Shown here: piece after piece, positions 10,481 through 19,719 of the stretch
Layout of the letters: every line of letters begins with the position of its first letter
Position numbering within the stretch: the stretch's first letter is position 1
Assembly: GCA_016284115.1 (NCBI GenBank)
Contig: JAEEOD010000233.1
Span: 1 to 23,353, forward strand
DNA from: Bacteroidaceae bacterium
Lineage (GTDB): Bacteria > Bacteroidota > Bacteroidia > Bacteroidales > Bacteroidaceae
DNA: 23,353 bases
Direction of reading: 5' to 3'
The notes under the pieces: generated by a model
The model's input: only the letters and a program-made list of their open reading frames with translations
Databases searched by the model: none
Told to the model about the DNA's origin: nothing
Position numbers and translations under genes: made by a program

Positions 10481-11878
10481 ATGCGGATAAAAAAGACTAC
10501 ATATTGGGGACAAAGGGCTTTGCAGGTTATACTGCTAAGCCTTTTCTCCTTTTTTCTAAACACAACGATTTTCGCTCAATCAGATATTGAGTTAATGGCT
10601 AAGGCTGCTCGTGCTGAAGGTCTTGACAAGAACGAAGTCTTTCAACGTACCTTAGAGACTTATAAGCAAGAGATGGCAGGCAAGTATTTGTTCGAGGAGC
10701 AAAGAATCGTGCATTTGTCCAATGATGCTTTTAGTAAAAATGTTGCAACAAAAGGTGACAAGCAGTTGCTAGTAAGGCAGATATTCCATGCCTTACCTCA
10801 GCATGTGATGAATACAGAGCTGAATGTGTGGCAACAGCGCATGGACTCTATCAGTAGGGCATTAGCGAGTGGAGCAGACTTTGAGGTCCTGATGAACCGT
10901 TACTCTGACGTTCGTTCAGCTGACTGGATGGTTCGCTTGGATATGATAGACGAAATGGAGCAAGTGGCGTTTTCTTTGCAACAAGGGCAAGCTTCCCAAC
11001 CTTTCCTTTCACCCCTTGGCATCCATATCATTCAAGTGATAGAGGAACGTCTGCTTGACAAGACCGCTTTCAATACTGCTTTTGTACAACGTATTAAGGA
11101 GAATACCTATCCTAATAAACAAACAGTTCAGCAAATAGAACAACTCAAGAAAACCTATTTTTTTTCAGAGAACCAGCAAATGGTCAACCGTCTCTATCGA
11201 GAAGGGAAGGTAAGTGGAAAGCTTTTCACTTTGGATGGGAAAGACTATACTGGAGAGCAGTTGGCGCGCTTTGCCCAGACCTATCCCATGAATGTACGTA
11301 GGCAATACGAGGCCTTCGTTGCAAAATGTGTGCTCGATTGTGAAACGAGTCACCTGAATGAGCATCCTGAATACATGCAATCTGTGCAAGCTCTTGCTGA
11401 CAAGCTCCTTGCACAAGAGGCCTACAACCAACATGTGCGTGTGCCCAGTCATACAGACGAGGCTGGGTTGCAAACCTATTTCTCTTCTCATCAGAAAAAT
11501 TACCATTGGCCAACACCTCGTTTCAAAGGAGCTGTGATACATGCTGCCGATAAGAAAACGGCGAAAAAGGTGAGAAAGATTGTGAAGAAATTACGTAATA
11601 TAGAATGGGCTGATGTAGAGCAGCGTTTGGATGACAAAACACGTGGCAAAGTGTTCGTTGAGCAAGGTGTTTATGTATTAGGAACCAATGCTTTTGTCGA
11701 TGAGCTGGAGTTTAGAAATGGTAAAGCAACCCCCATGTCTGATTACCCCGTAGCATTGACGGTAGGGAAGAAAATAAATGGCCCGGACAATTATCACGAG
11801 GTGAGGGACCAGCTGATGCAGGACTATGAACGATACCTCTCGGAAGAGTGGCTATCTGCCCTCAGAAAGCAAAAATGA
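10481..11878 (+). CDS. Divergent SurA/PpiC-like periplasmic protein
   Basis: The 465-residue protein has a signal peptide (hydrophobic core at about 15-30, cleavage probably after IFAQ). Residues about 85-190 resemble a parvulin domain. LVRQIFHALP stands where parvulins have xxRHILL, and VAFSLQQGQASQPFLSPLGIHIIQVIE matches the C-terminal half. The GGDLG segment is replaced (SADWMVRLD), and the first parvulin histidine appears to be glutamine. A further low-similarity region of about 230 residues follows. It probably acts as a periplasmic chaperone for outer-membrane proteins rather than as an efficient isomerase. It lies between guaB and a second SurA-like gene. Confidence 0.78.
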   Translation: MRIKKTTYWGQRALQVILLSLFSFFLNTTIFAQSDIELMAKAARAEGLDKNEVFQRTLETYKQEMAGKYLFEEQRIVHLSNDAFSKNVATKGDKQLLVRQIFHALPQHVMNTELNVWQQRMDSISRALASGADFEVLMNRYSDVRSADWMVRLDMIDEMEQVAFSLQQGQASQPFLSPLGIHIIQVIEERLLDKTAFNTAFVQRIKENTYPNKQTVQQIEQLKKTYFFSENQQMVNRLYREGKVSGKLFTLDGKDYTGEQLARFAQTYPMNVRRQYEAFVAKCVLDCETSHLNEHPEYMQSVQALADKLLAQEAYNQHVRVPSHTDEAGLQTYFSSHQKNYHWPTPRFKGAVIHAADKKTAKKVRKIVKKLRNIEWADVEQRLDDKTRGKVFVEQGVYVLGTNAFVDELEFRNGKATPMSDYPVALTVGKKINGPDNYHEVRDQLMQDYERYLSEEWLSALRKQK

Positions 11879-11976
11879 TGTTGAAAACACATTAAAATCC
11901 GTTAATTATGAATGGGATAAGCAAATAAAACCTTATCTTCGTAACTTGAAATATAGAAAAAAGCAATATAGATGAC

Positions 11977-13332
11977 ATGAAAATACTTGTTAGAACAATA
12001 GTTGCTACCCTGCTCTTGGGTTGGTGCCATGTTGTTATGGCACAAGACAACGTGATTGATGAAGTGGCATGGGTAGTGGGCGACGAAGCTATCTGGAAGT
12101 CGGAGGTTGAGGAAGCTCGACTGAGCGCCTTATATGAAGGACGTAAATTTGACAAAGACCCGTATTGTGTTTTACCAGAGGAAATGGCAGTGCAGAAGCT
12201 TTTTTTGCACCAAGCCGAACTCGACAGTATCGAGGTAAGCGACGCTGAAGTGTTGCAACGTGTGGATTATATGACCAACATGTATATCCAAAACATTGGT
12301 TCACGTGAGAAAATGGAGGAATATTTCAATAAGACTTCCTCTCAGATTCGTGAGCAGTTGCGAGTTAGTGCGCGTGAAGGTTTGACGGTACAAAAAATGC
12401 AACAAAAGATTATGGGTGATGTAAAGACTACCCCTTCTGAGGTACGTCGTTACTACAGTTCTTTGTCACAAGATAGTATTCCTTACATCCCTACTATGGT
12501 GGAGGTTGAAATCATCACTCGTAAGCCCAAGATTCCGCAAGAGGAGATAGAAGATGTAAAGCGCCGTTTGCGTGAATATACCGATCGCGTGAACAATGGT
12601 GACAGTTTTACTATGTTGGCTCGTTTGTATTCTGAGGACCCTGGTTCTGCCATGAGTGGTGGTGATCTGGGCCGATTTATGGGTAAAGGCGAACTGGACC
12701 CTGCTTTCGCTAATGTGGCATTTAACTTACAGACCCCTGACAAAATCTCCAAGGTAGTGGAGAGTGAGTTTGGTTATCATATTATCCAGTTGATTGAGAA
12801 ACGTGGCGATCGTATCCGTGTGCGTCATATCCTTCTTAAGCCCCATGTGCCTGAAGAAGCTCTGACGGATTCACGTGCTTTCCTCGATTCTATAGCTGAC
12901 GAGGTGCGCAATGGTAAGTTCACTTTTGAAGAAGCTGCATATGCTTACTCTGATGACAAGAACACCCGTTTCAATGGAGGTTTGTTGCCTAATGAAAACA
13001 CCCAGACTTCTCGCTTTGAGATGCAGGATCTGCCTTCTGAAATTGCCAAGGTAGTGGATACCATGGAGGTGGGCGAAATCTCAAAGGCCATCAATATGAC
13101 CCCTCGTACTGGTCAGGAACAGACAGTGATAGTGAAGCTTAAAAGCCGTATTAAAGGCCATAAGGCTACGGTTTCTGACGATTACCAACGTCTCAAAGAG
13201 ATGGTGATGCAGAAGAAACAGGATGAGATGATAGAAAAGTGGATACAAGATAAACTGAAGACTACATATGTACGCATCAGTGACAACTGGAAACCTAGTT
13301 GTGACTTTAAGTACAAAGGGTGGGTTAAGTAA
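11977..13332 (+). CDS. surA: SurA-like peptidyl-prolyl isomerase/chaperone
   Basis: This 451-residue periplasmic protein starts with a clear signal peptide (MKILVRTIVATLLLGWCHVVMAQ). An N-terminal SurA-type chaperone region at about 24-165 contains DEVAWVVGDEAIWKSEVEE. Two parvulin-like domains follow, at about 170-275 and 278-385. The first keeps GGDLGRF and FGYHIIQL but lacks the RHIL histidine (VEVEIITRKP). The second has RVRHILLKP but lacks the GYHI segment. SurA escorts unfolded beta-barrel proteins to the BAM complex. The gene follows the other SurA-like gene by 98 bases. A weak promoter-like TAACTTG at 11942-11948 may give separate transcription. The name surA is by architecture. Confidence 0.87.
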   Translation: MKILVRTIVATLLLGWCHVVMAQDNVIDEVAWVVGDEAIWKSEVEEARLSALYEGRKFDKDPYCVLPEEMAVQKLFLHQAELDSIEVSDAEVLQRVDYMTNMYIQNIGSREKMEEYFNKTSSQIREQLRVSAREGLTVQKMQQKIMGDVKTTPSEVRRYYSSLSQDSIPYIPTMVEVEIITRKPKIPQEEIEDVKRRLREYTDRVNNGDSFTMLARLYSEDPGSAMSGGDLGRFMGKGELDPAFANVAFNLQTPDKISKVVESEFGYHIIQLIEKRGDRIRVRHILLKPHVPEEALTDSRAFLDSIADEVRNGKFTFEEAAYAYSDDKNTRFNGGLLPNENTQTSRFEMQDLPSEIAKVVDTMEVGEISKAINMTPRTGQEQTVIVKLKSRIKGHKATVSDDYQRLKEMVMQKKQDEMIEKWIQDKLKTTYVRISDNWKPSCDFKYKGWVK

Positions 13333-13354
13333 TTCTTGACCGTTTTCCGTTGCC

Positions 13355-15028
13355 ATGTGGGAGATGAATGCTAATAATAGGGGATATCGAGCAATTCAGA
13401 CAGTTCTCTTTTTACTGTTTGGACTTTCCCTTATGTCTATGATAGTCAATCATTATCCATTATCTGTGGATCAAAAGCCACAAAAGCAGAAAGTTCGCAT
13501 TGACCTTTTGTACGCTGACGAAGCAGTAGCCGACCAAAACCAACGCCCTGATGTGCAGGTATTGCGTGGTTCGGTGAAACTGAAGCACGACAGTATGTAT
13601 ATGTATTGCGATAGTGCGTTGATATTTGAGAAAATCAATTCGGTCGAGGCGTTCGGTAATTGTAGGATGGAGCAGGGTGATACCTTGTTTATCTATGGTG
13701 ACTACATGTATTACGATGGTACTACCCAATTGGCTAAGTTGCGTGAGAACGTCAGACTAATTAATCGTGAGACACAGTTGGAAACCGATAGTCTAGACTA
13801 CGACCGTGTGGCGGATCTGGGCTATTATTTCGACGGTGGTACATTACGAGATACGGTGAATGTACTGACGTCTGTGTTGGGAGAATATAGCCCTACTACC
13901 AAGCAGGCTGTGTTTGAATATAATGTAGAGTTGGTCAATCCCCAGTTTACCCTTACATCTGAAGACTTGACCTATAATACTGTCACCAAGATTGCGACTA
14001 TCAACAGTGATGCAGAAATTGTAAATGATCAATCGCATGTTTACACCAATTCAGGCATATATAATACGGTGACAGAGCGAGGTGAGTTGTTCAATCGTTC
14101 AGTGGTGGTGAACCAAGGACGTAAGCTAACTGGAGATACGTTGCTCTATGACCGTCAACAAGGCTTTGGCGAGGCGTTTGGCAATGTGGCGCTCAATGAT
14201 ACAGTCAATAAGAACATACTTACTGGCGATTATTGCTACTACGACGAACTGAAGGAAAATGCTTTTGCTACCAAGCGAGCAGTGGCTATAGACTACTCAC
14301 AAGGTGATAGCTTGTTTATGCACGCCGATACTCTGCGTCTCGTAACGTTCTACCCCAAAACGGACTCTGCCTATCGGGAGATGAGGGCGTATTACAAGGT
14401 AAGGGCTTATCGTAGTGATGTACAAGCTGTGTGTGACTCGTTGGTGGTGAATAGCAAGGACTCCTGTATGACCATGTATCGTGATCCTGTGTTGTGGCAT
14501 GGCGAGGAGCAGCTCTTGGGAGAGTTGGTAAAGGTGTACTCTAATGATAGCACAATAGAAAGGGCGCATATTATCAATCAGGCGTTGGCGATAGAGCGTT
14601 TCGACTCTGCACATTATAACCAGATAACGGGTAAGGAGATGATAGCACATTTTGAGGGTGGTGAGATTAAGGAAACAGAGGTGAATGGCAATGTGTTGAC
14701 TGTTTATCATCCGATTGATGAGAAGGATTCTACCATCATTGTGATGGTATATGCCGAGGGTAGTTATTTGAAGATGTTTATGAAAGACCGAAAGATGGAT
14801 AAGGGTATGTTTATCGGCAAGACCACGGGTACAGCTTATCCGTTGGACCAGGTGCCGACAGGCAAAGACCGTTTGGCGGCTTTCGTGTGGTTCGACTATA
14901 TGCGCCCGAAAGACAAAAATGATATCTTTGATTGGAGAGGGAAGCCTGCCGACCAGGTGTTGAAAAAGGTAGAGCGAGAATCATCAAGCGACCCACGAGA
15001 TATCAGGGTAAGACATGGTAGAAGATAA
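13355..15028 (+). CDS. OstA/LptA-like LPS-transport protein
   Basis: The 557-residue protein has one N-terminal hydrophobic segment at about 15-31 (signal anchor or uncleaved signal) followed by repeated beta-strand units. These units carry phrases such as GDTLFIYGDYMYYDG, LRGSVKLKHDSMYMYCDSA and ETDSLDYDR. This stacked pattern is typical of OstA-like domains (LptA and LptD N-terminus), which form a hydrophobic trough carrying LPS across the periplasm. It is much longer than E. coli LptA (about 185) and lacks an LptD barrel. The start is uncertain: ATG at 13355 or at 13364, where GGGAG directly precedes the second ATG. It sits 22 bases after the surA-like gene, so the locus couples outer-membrane protein and LPS biogenesis. 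Confidence 0.82.
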   Translation: MWEMNANNRGYRAIQTVLFLLFGLSLMSMIVNHYPLSVDQKPQKQKVRIDLLYADEAVADQNQRPDVQVLRGSVKLKHDSMYMYCDSALIFEKINSVEAFGNCRMEQGDTLFIYGDYMYYDGTTQLAKLRENVRLINRETQLETDSLDYDRVADLGYYFDGGTLRDTVNVLTSVLGEYSPTTKQAVFEYNVELVNPQFTLTSEDLTYNTVTKIATINSDAEIVNDQSHVYTNSGIYNTVTERGELFNRSVVVNQGRKLTGDTLLYDRQQGFGEAFGNVALNDTVNKNILTGDYCYYDELKENAFATKRAVAIDYSQGDSLFMHADTLRLVTFYPKTDSAYREMRAYYKVRAYRSDVQAVCDSLVVNSKDSCMTMYRDPVLWHGEEQLLGELVKVYSNDSTIERAHIINQALAIERFDSAHYNQITGKEMIAHFEGGEIKETEVNGNVLTVYHPIDEKDSTIIVMVYAEGSYLKMFMKDRKMDKGMFIGKTTGTAYPLDQVPTGKDRLAAFVWFDYMRPKDKNDIFDWRGKPADQVLKKVERESSSDPRDIRVRHGRR

Positions 15029-15040
15029 AAGATAAAAGAT
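15024..15040 (+). repeat. 7-bp tandem repeat in the operon spacer
   Basis: GATAAAA occurs twice in direct succession, followed by a partial third copy (GAT). The TAA stop of the OstA-like gene lies inside the first copy. A change in copy number would alter only the 19-base spacer to the next gene, including any ribosome-binding site. Confidence 0.7.
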
Positions 15041-15047
15041 TATTAAT

Positions 15048-15335
15048 ATGGGAATGTTCTCAGTAAGGAAGCCAAGAGGTTTCCATCATAATTGGATTTA
15101 CGTGGACGAGCGCAAGGAGAAACTCGCTAGGATAGAGGAGAATGCCAAGCGAGAGTTGGGTATGTTGCCTCCTAAGGAGTTTGACCCAGAGGACATCAGA
15201 GGCAAATTTGCAGAAAGCACAACGCACCTGAAACGATTCAAAGAGAAAGGTAGCAAAGCCAACAACGCCATGATTATCTTTCTTATCATCGTACTCCTTT
15301 GGGTGTGGTACGCAATTATGAACGGAGTGATATAA
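15048..15335 (+). CDS. Conserved small membrane protein (95 aa), unknown function
   Basis: The 95-residue protein starts with [19 protein letters not shown], a basic and aromatic block. A charged helical part follows (about 22-72, including KELARIEE-like heptads and [14 protein letters not shown]). It ends with one membrane segment at about 74-90, so the soluble part probably faces the cytoplasm. I recall this kind of protein near mutL in other Bacteroidales, but know no function. Its TAA stop shares one base with the mutL ATG (TAATG), so the two are translationally coupled. It may serve envelope assembly with the preceding OstA-like protein, which is an inference from position only. Confidence 0.82.
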   Translation: MGMFSVRKPRGFHHNWIYVDERKEKLARIEENAKRELGMLPPKEFDPEDIRGKFAESTTHLKRFKEKGSKANNAMIIFLIIVLLWVWYAIMNGVI

Positions 15336-17179
15336 TGAGTGATGTAATCCGACTCTTACCTGATTCTGTAGCCAACCAAATAGCAGCTGGTGAAGTAATC
15401 CAACGTCCTGCTTCCTTGATAAAGGAATTGGTGGAAAATGCCATCGATGCCGATGCGCATGAGATTCATGTGTTGGTGATGGATGCAGGTAAGACCAGCG
15501 TGCAGGTCATTGACGATGGCAAAGGTATGTCGGAGACAGATGCCCGATTGGCATTTGAACGTCATGCTACCTCTAAGATTCGTGAAGCAGCTGATTTGTT
15601 CAACTTGCATACGATGGGTTTTAGAGGCGAGGCTTTGGCATCTATAGCAGCTGTTGCCGAGGTGGAACTCAAGACCCGTATGGAGGACGAAGAGTTGGGC
15701 ACACGATTGGTCATCTCTGCTTCGAAGGTGTTATCACAAGAAACGACTTCTTGCCCGAAAGGTAGTAGCTTTACGGTAAAGAACCTTTTTTTCAACGTGC
15801 CTGCCAGAAGAAAGTTCCTCAAGTCAAATGCTACAGAGCTCAGCAACATCCTGACGGAATTCGAGCGCATCGCTTTGGTACATCCTAACGTATCGTTCAC
15901 TTTACATAGCAATGGCACCGAGGTGTTCAACTTGCCAGTGACTACCATCCATCAACGCATCATAGCCGTGTTTGGCAAGAGAATGGATCAACAACTCTTG
16001 CCCGTAAAGGTAGATACTTCCCTTATCAATATCTCTGGCTATGTGTCTAAGCCAGAATTTGCCCACAAGAAAGGCAATAATCAATATTTCTTTGTAAATG
16101 GGCGATATATGCGCCATCCTTATTTCCATAAGGCCGTGATGGAAGCCTATGAACAACTGATACCCGCAGGGGAACAGGTGTCGTATTTCTTATACTTCAA
16201 CGTGGATCCTGCCAATATCGATGTGAACATACATCCTACGAAGGCTGAGATCAAGTTTGAGAATGAACAATCCATTTGGCAGATATTAGTGGCTTCTGTC
16301 AAGGAGGCATTGGGTAAGTTTAATGCTATTCCCACCATCGACTTCGATGCACCAGAGATTCCTCTCGATTTGCCTGTATTCAATGCCGACAAACGTCATG
16401 CCGAGCCTCCAAAAGTGAATGTCAATCCGTATTTCAATCCGTTTGATGCCTCTAGTAAAGAGGCTTACCAACGTCCATCGGTGGACAAACAATGGGAACA
16501 GCTTTATCGAGGATTGCACACTTCTCCCAAGGATGAGGCTATGTCTATAGATGATGGACATCTCGAAGGAAAGTCTAACGAAATTATCGACGAGTCTTTG
16601 TTGGATGTGTCAGAACGCTCTTCTTCGTTGTTCCAATACAAAGGACGTTATGTTCTCACTTCTGTGAAGTCGGGCTTGATGGTGATTGATCAACATAGAG
16701 CCCATGTGCGTGTGTTGTTTGATTTATATATCCGTCAGATAAGTCAAGGGCAAAGTCCATCGCAAGGCATGTTGTTCCCAGAAATGATACAATTAGCTCC
16801 TTCTGAATCGGTAATGTTGGAAACTATTCTATCAGATTTGTTAGCTGTTGGTTTTGAACTCACTTCTTTAGGCGGTGGAAGTTATGCCATCAATGGTGTG
16901 CCTGCAGGCATTGAGGGATTGAGCCCTGTTGATTTGGTTCGTAATATGGTGAATACAGCGATGGAAAAAGGCAATGACATTAAGGAGGAGATACATCAGA
17001 TTATCGCCCTCACCTTGGCAAACGCAGCTGCTATCGTATATGGTCAGGTTCTTTCATCAGATGAAATGACCAGTTTAGTTGATAGGCTCTTTTCTTCTAC
17101 TACACCCAACTACACCCCTGATGGTCGCTTGATTGTCACTACTATCTCTGACGACGAGATAGACAAGGTATTCAAGTAA
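15335..17179 (+). CDS. mutL: DNA mismatch repair protein MutL
   Basis: The protein has 614 residues from the ATG at 15335, which overlaps the previous stop by one base. An in-frame ATG at 15299 is rejected because [21 protein letters not shown] is the usual MutL N-terminus. GHKL ATPase motifs are complete: E34/N35/D38 in [17 protein letters not shown] at 60-65, and [11 protein letters not shown] at 95-105. MutL couples MutS mismatch recognition to strand nicking and unwinding. The C-terminal domain has [12 protein letters not shown] at 452-463 in place of the DQHA(X)2E(X)4E endonuclease motif, and TPDGRL at 594-599 in place of CPHGRP. A self-nicking activity is therefore unlikely. The gene converges on the GH13 gene with only 5 bases between the stops. 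Confidence 0.97.
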   Translation: MSDVIRLLPDSVANQIAAGEVIQRPASLIKELVENAIDADAHEIHVLVMDAGKTSVQVIDDGKGMSETDARLAFERHATSKIREAADLFNLHTMGFRGEALASIAAVAEVELKTRMEDEELGTRLVISASKVLSQETTSCPKGSSFTVKNLFFNVPARRKFLKSNATELSNILTEFERIALVHPNVSFTLHSNGTEVFNLPVTTIHQRIIAVFGKRMDQQLLPVKVDTSLINISGYVSKPEFAHKKGNNQYFFVNGRYMRHPYFHKAVMEAYEQLIPAGEQVSYFLYFNVDPANIDVNIHPTKAEIKFENEQSIWQILVASVKEALGKFNAIPTIDFDAPEIPLDLPVFNADKRHAEPPKVNVNPYFNPFDASSKEAYQRPSVDKQWEQLYRGLHTSPKDEAMSIDDGHLEGKSNEIIDESLLDVSERSSSLFQYKGRYVLTSVKSGLMVIDQHRAHVRVLFDLYIRQISQGQSPSQGMLFPEMIQLAPSESVMLETILSDLLAVGFELTSLGGGSYAINGVPAGIEGLSPVDLVRNMVNTAMEKGNDIKEEIHQIIALTLANAAAIVYGQVLSSDEMTSLVDRLFSSTTPNYTPDGRLIVTTISDDEIDKVFK

Positions 17180-17184
17180 ATACC

Positions 17185-18924
17185 TTATTCCAACTTATAT
17201 ATGGCACAGGATATACCGTCTAGGTCAATCTTATCAGTTGTCTTCCCAGGCTTGTAACTTGTTTTACCACTACCCATAACAAAGGTCGCTTTTTTAGCAC
17301 CTTGCGAAGGAATGCTTGCTTTTACTTTCTTGGACCTGGGGTTGAGTACTATCACAAATGTCTCTTCATCGGCACTACGCTTATAAATCATGGGATAAGG
17401 CAGTTTCACGTTCCCAATATAAGTCCAATCTCCTGTATTGCCCATAGCTTTATGGTCTTTACGAAGTTGAATCAGTTGGCGTACGTAGTTGAGCAATGAA
17501 TTCGGATCCTTCTCTTGTGTCTCTACTGTCAGGCGATTGTTGTCGGTATCAATAGGGAGATACAGGTTCTCAGGCTCGCAAATGGAGAAACCAGCATTCT
17601 TTCCATTGGTCCATTGCATAGGAGTACGAGCGCCCGAACGTTCATTGAAGAAACCTGGACGGTCTTCTCTAGAACCTTCTTTTTCTGGCGCATTCACATT
17701 ATACTTCATACCTATTTCATCTCCATAATAGATAAAAGGCATACTATGAAGGGTTAAGAAGAACATTGTTGATACTTTCAGTTGTTCGATTGTGTTGCGG
17801 TCTCCATAATTTGGACGAGGGAAGTCGTGGTTGGAAGTCTGGAGTGCCACATACCCCTTGTCGCCTAATTCCTGTAAGCATTTGGTATAATAAGGCACGA
17901 AATCGCTGATGTTTCCATTGCCATCGGGGTGAAAGTAATCCTTCTTGTGTATGCCGTAAGGCTCAGGCAATATCAGTTCCTTGTAACCGTTGCTATCTCT
18001 CCAAGGTAAGAAGAAATCAATGTCGAATCCTGCCGGTATGGAGGTAAGAGGTGCTGACCACTCTGCCAACAAGATGTGTTCTGGATAATTAGTATCCACC
18101 CATTGGCGCATCTCATGCCATAAAGCAGCAGTTGCCTTTCCATCGGAATCGTTCTTTACTAAACTTTGCGCCATATCTACCCTGAAGCCATCAATGCCCT
18201 TGTCAAACCAGAAAGCCATAATGTTTTTCATTTCCTGACGCAACGCACGAGGACCAGGAGCTGTAACAGGTTGCTCCCAAGGATGGTCGGGGTCTGGGTT
18301 GGCATAACCATAGTTTAAAGCCGGTTGACTTTCATAATAGTTTTTCTCGTAGTACTTAGCACGAGGTGCATTAGCTTCCACAAACCTACCCGTAAAACTA
18401 GCAGCTGGATTTACTTCCTGATGGCGTTGGATAATCAGTTGCTTCTCTTTATCACTGATTTCGTCCGTCCAAATGTAGTAATCGCTATATCGCATATCCT
18501 TGCCACTTTTCGACTGCAAGAACCATTCGCTTTGATCGCTCGAATGGCCAGCTACCAAATCCATGCAGATACGTATGCCCAATTCATGGGCTCTGCTGAC
18601 AAGATTCACCAAGTCAGTATTGGTTCCAAAACGGGGATCGATTTTATAATAGTCTATCACGTCATAACCACCATCTTTCCACCCTGATACACAACAGGCA
18701 TTCAGCCAAATGCTATTTACTCCCAAACTCTTGATATATTCCAGTTTACTGGTAATGCCTGGTAAGTCGCCTATACCATTACCGTCACTATCCATGAAAG
18801 AGGAAGGATATATCTGATAAAACACAGCCTCCTCCAACCATTTGGGGGCTTTGTGTTGTGCAAAACCAAGAGTAGAGATGGATGCTAAAGTGGCTACCAA
18901 CAGGATGATGAATGACTTTTTCAT
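17185..18924 (-). CDS. Secreted GH13 alpha-amylase-family glycosidase
   Basis: The protein has 579 residues from the ATG at 18924. A longer reading frame back to 19008 overlaps lpxH and would bury the signal peptide. The signal peptide MKKSFIILLVATLASISTLG ends near FAQ. GH13 barrel regions are intact: VFYQIYPSSF, a calcium-binding DSDGNGIGD at 45-53, DLVAGHSSD at 122-130, GFRVDMAQ with nucleophile D250, LAEWSAP with acid/base E288, and SNHDFPRP with D367. QPALNYGYANPD resembles oligo-1,6-glucosidase and alpha-glucosidase types more than endo-amylases. It should cleave alpha-glucosidic bonds in the periplasm or at the surface. No SusC/SusD genes are nearby. It is 19 bases downstream of lpxH and probably co-transcribed. 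Confidence 0.93.
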   Translation of the reverse strand: MKKSFIILLVATLASISTLGFAQHKAPKWLEEAVFYQIYPSSFMDSDGNGIGDLPGITSKLEYIKSLGVNSIWLNACCVSGWKDGGYDVIDYYKIDPRFGTNTDLVNLVSRAHELGIRICMDLVAGHSSDQSEWFLQSKSGKDMRYSDYYIWTDEISDKEKQLIIQRHQEVNPAASFTGRFVEANAPRAKYYEKNYYESQPALNYGYANPDPDHPWEQPVTAPGPRALRQEMKNIMAFWFDKGIDGFRVDMAQSLVKNDSDGKATAALWHEMRQWVDTNYPEHILLAEWSAPLTSIPAGFDIDFFLPWRDSNGYKELILPEPYGIHKKDYFHPDGNGNISDFVPYYTKCLQELGDKGYVALQTSNHDFPRPNYGDRNTIEQLKVSTMFFLTLHSMPFIYYGDEIGMKYNVNAPEKEGSREDRPGFFNERSGARTPMQWTNGKNAGFSICEPENLYLPIDTDNNRLTVETQEKDPNSLLNYVRQLIQLRKDHKAMGNTGDWTYIGNVKLPYPMIYKRSADEETFVIVLNPRSKKVKASIPSQGAKKATFVMGSGKTSYKPGKTTDKIDLDGISCAIYKLE

Positions 18925-18943
18925 AGTATTGTTATTATAGTGT

Positions 18944-19708
18944 TTAGAGTATGGTTTCTCCTTCGATAAAATTATCCAGAAACATGGTCTCGCCATCAAA
19001 GACGGCATAGGTAAAACTATTGATCCAATCGCCCAAAATTAACATTCTTGTATTCTCGTTCAAAGAAAGATCCAGTTCAATATGTCGATGCCCATAGATA
19101 AAGTAGTTGATGCCAGGATGACTCTTGAGGTATTCTTTGGTCCATAACACCAAGTGTTCTTTGTCTTCTCCCATATACTCAGGCTCTTTGCCGTCTTTGC
19201 GCTTCATGCGACTATGTTTAGCCCATTGCAAGCCGAAGGCAACGCTCCATCGAGGGTGGATCATCGAAAACAACCTTTGCAAAAAACGGCTATGAAACAT
19301 TGAGCGCAGCAACTGGAATGTCACTTGGGGATCACCCAATCCGTCGCCATGTGCCAAATAGAACTCCTTGCCATAGATTTCCGTTGTCAAAGGCTCCTTA
19401 TGTAGGATAACACCACACTCCTTGGGGAGGTAGTCGTAGCACCAAATATCATGGTTGCCTGTAAAGAAGTGTACCTCGACACCCATATCTGTCAACTCAG
19501 ACAACTTGCCTAAAAATCGTGTATAGCCCTTGGGGACTACTGTTTTGAACTCGTACCAGTAGTCAAACATATCGCCCATCAGATAGATAGCATCTGCCTG
19601 GTGTTTGATTTTCTCGAGGAAATTCACCAATCTGCGCTCTTGCGTGCGTCCATGCTCTATCGCTAGTGAGCCTAAATGTGCATCCGAAAGGAAAAACACT
19701 TTTTTCAT
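18944..19708 (-). CDS. lpxH: UDP-2,3-diacylglucosamine diphosphatase (LpxH-type)
   Basis: This 254-residue calcineurin-like phosphoesterase should hydrolyse UDP-2,3-diacylglucosamine to lipid X in lipid A synthesis, at the cytoplasmic face of the inner membrane. Metal ligands are visible in order: D9 and H11 in SDAHLG, D46 in GDMFD, N85/H86 in GNHD, H120 in AHGDGLGD, and H207/H209 in GHRH. The middle has the hydrophobic helical insert (about 130-165, FHSRFLQRLFSMIHPRWSVAFGL) that holds the lipid substrate. It is 11 bases downstream of the MIP18-like gene. The LpxH assignment is supported by AHGDG and the insert, although the sequence is of the Bacteroidota subgroup, so an LpxG-like variant is not excluded. 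Confidence 0.9.
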   Translation of the reverse strand: MKKVFFLSDAHLGSLAIEHGRTQERRLVNFLEKIKHQADAIYLMGDMFDYWYEFKTVVPKGYTRFLGKLSELTDMGVEVHFFTGNHDIWCYDYLPKECGVILHKEPLTTEIYGKEFYLAHGDGLGDPQVTFQLLRSMFHSRFLQRLFSMIHPRWSVAFGLQWAKHSRMKRKDGKEPEYMGEDKEHLVLWTKEYLKSHPGINYFIYGHRHIELDLSLNENTRMLILGDWINSFTYAVFDGETMFLDNFIEGETIL

Positions 19709-19719
19709 AAGCTATCTTG

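Noticed and set aside
18925..19008. Longer N-terminus for the GH13 gene
   Set aside because: It would overlap lpxH and place 28 non-hydrophobic residues before an obvious signal peptide.
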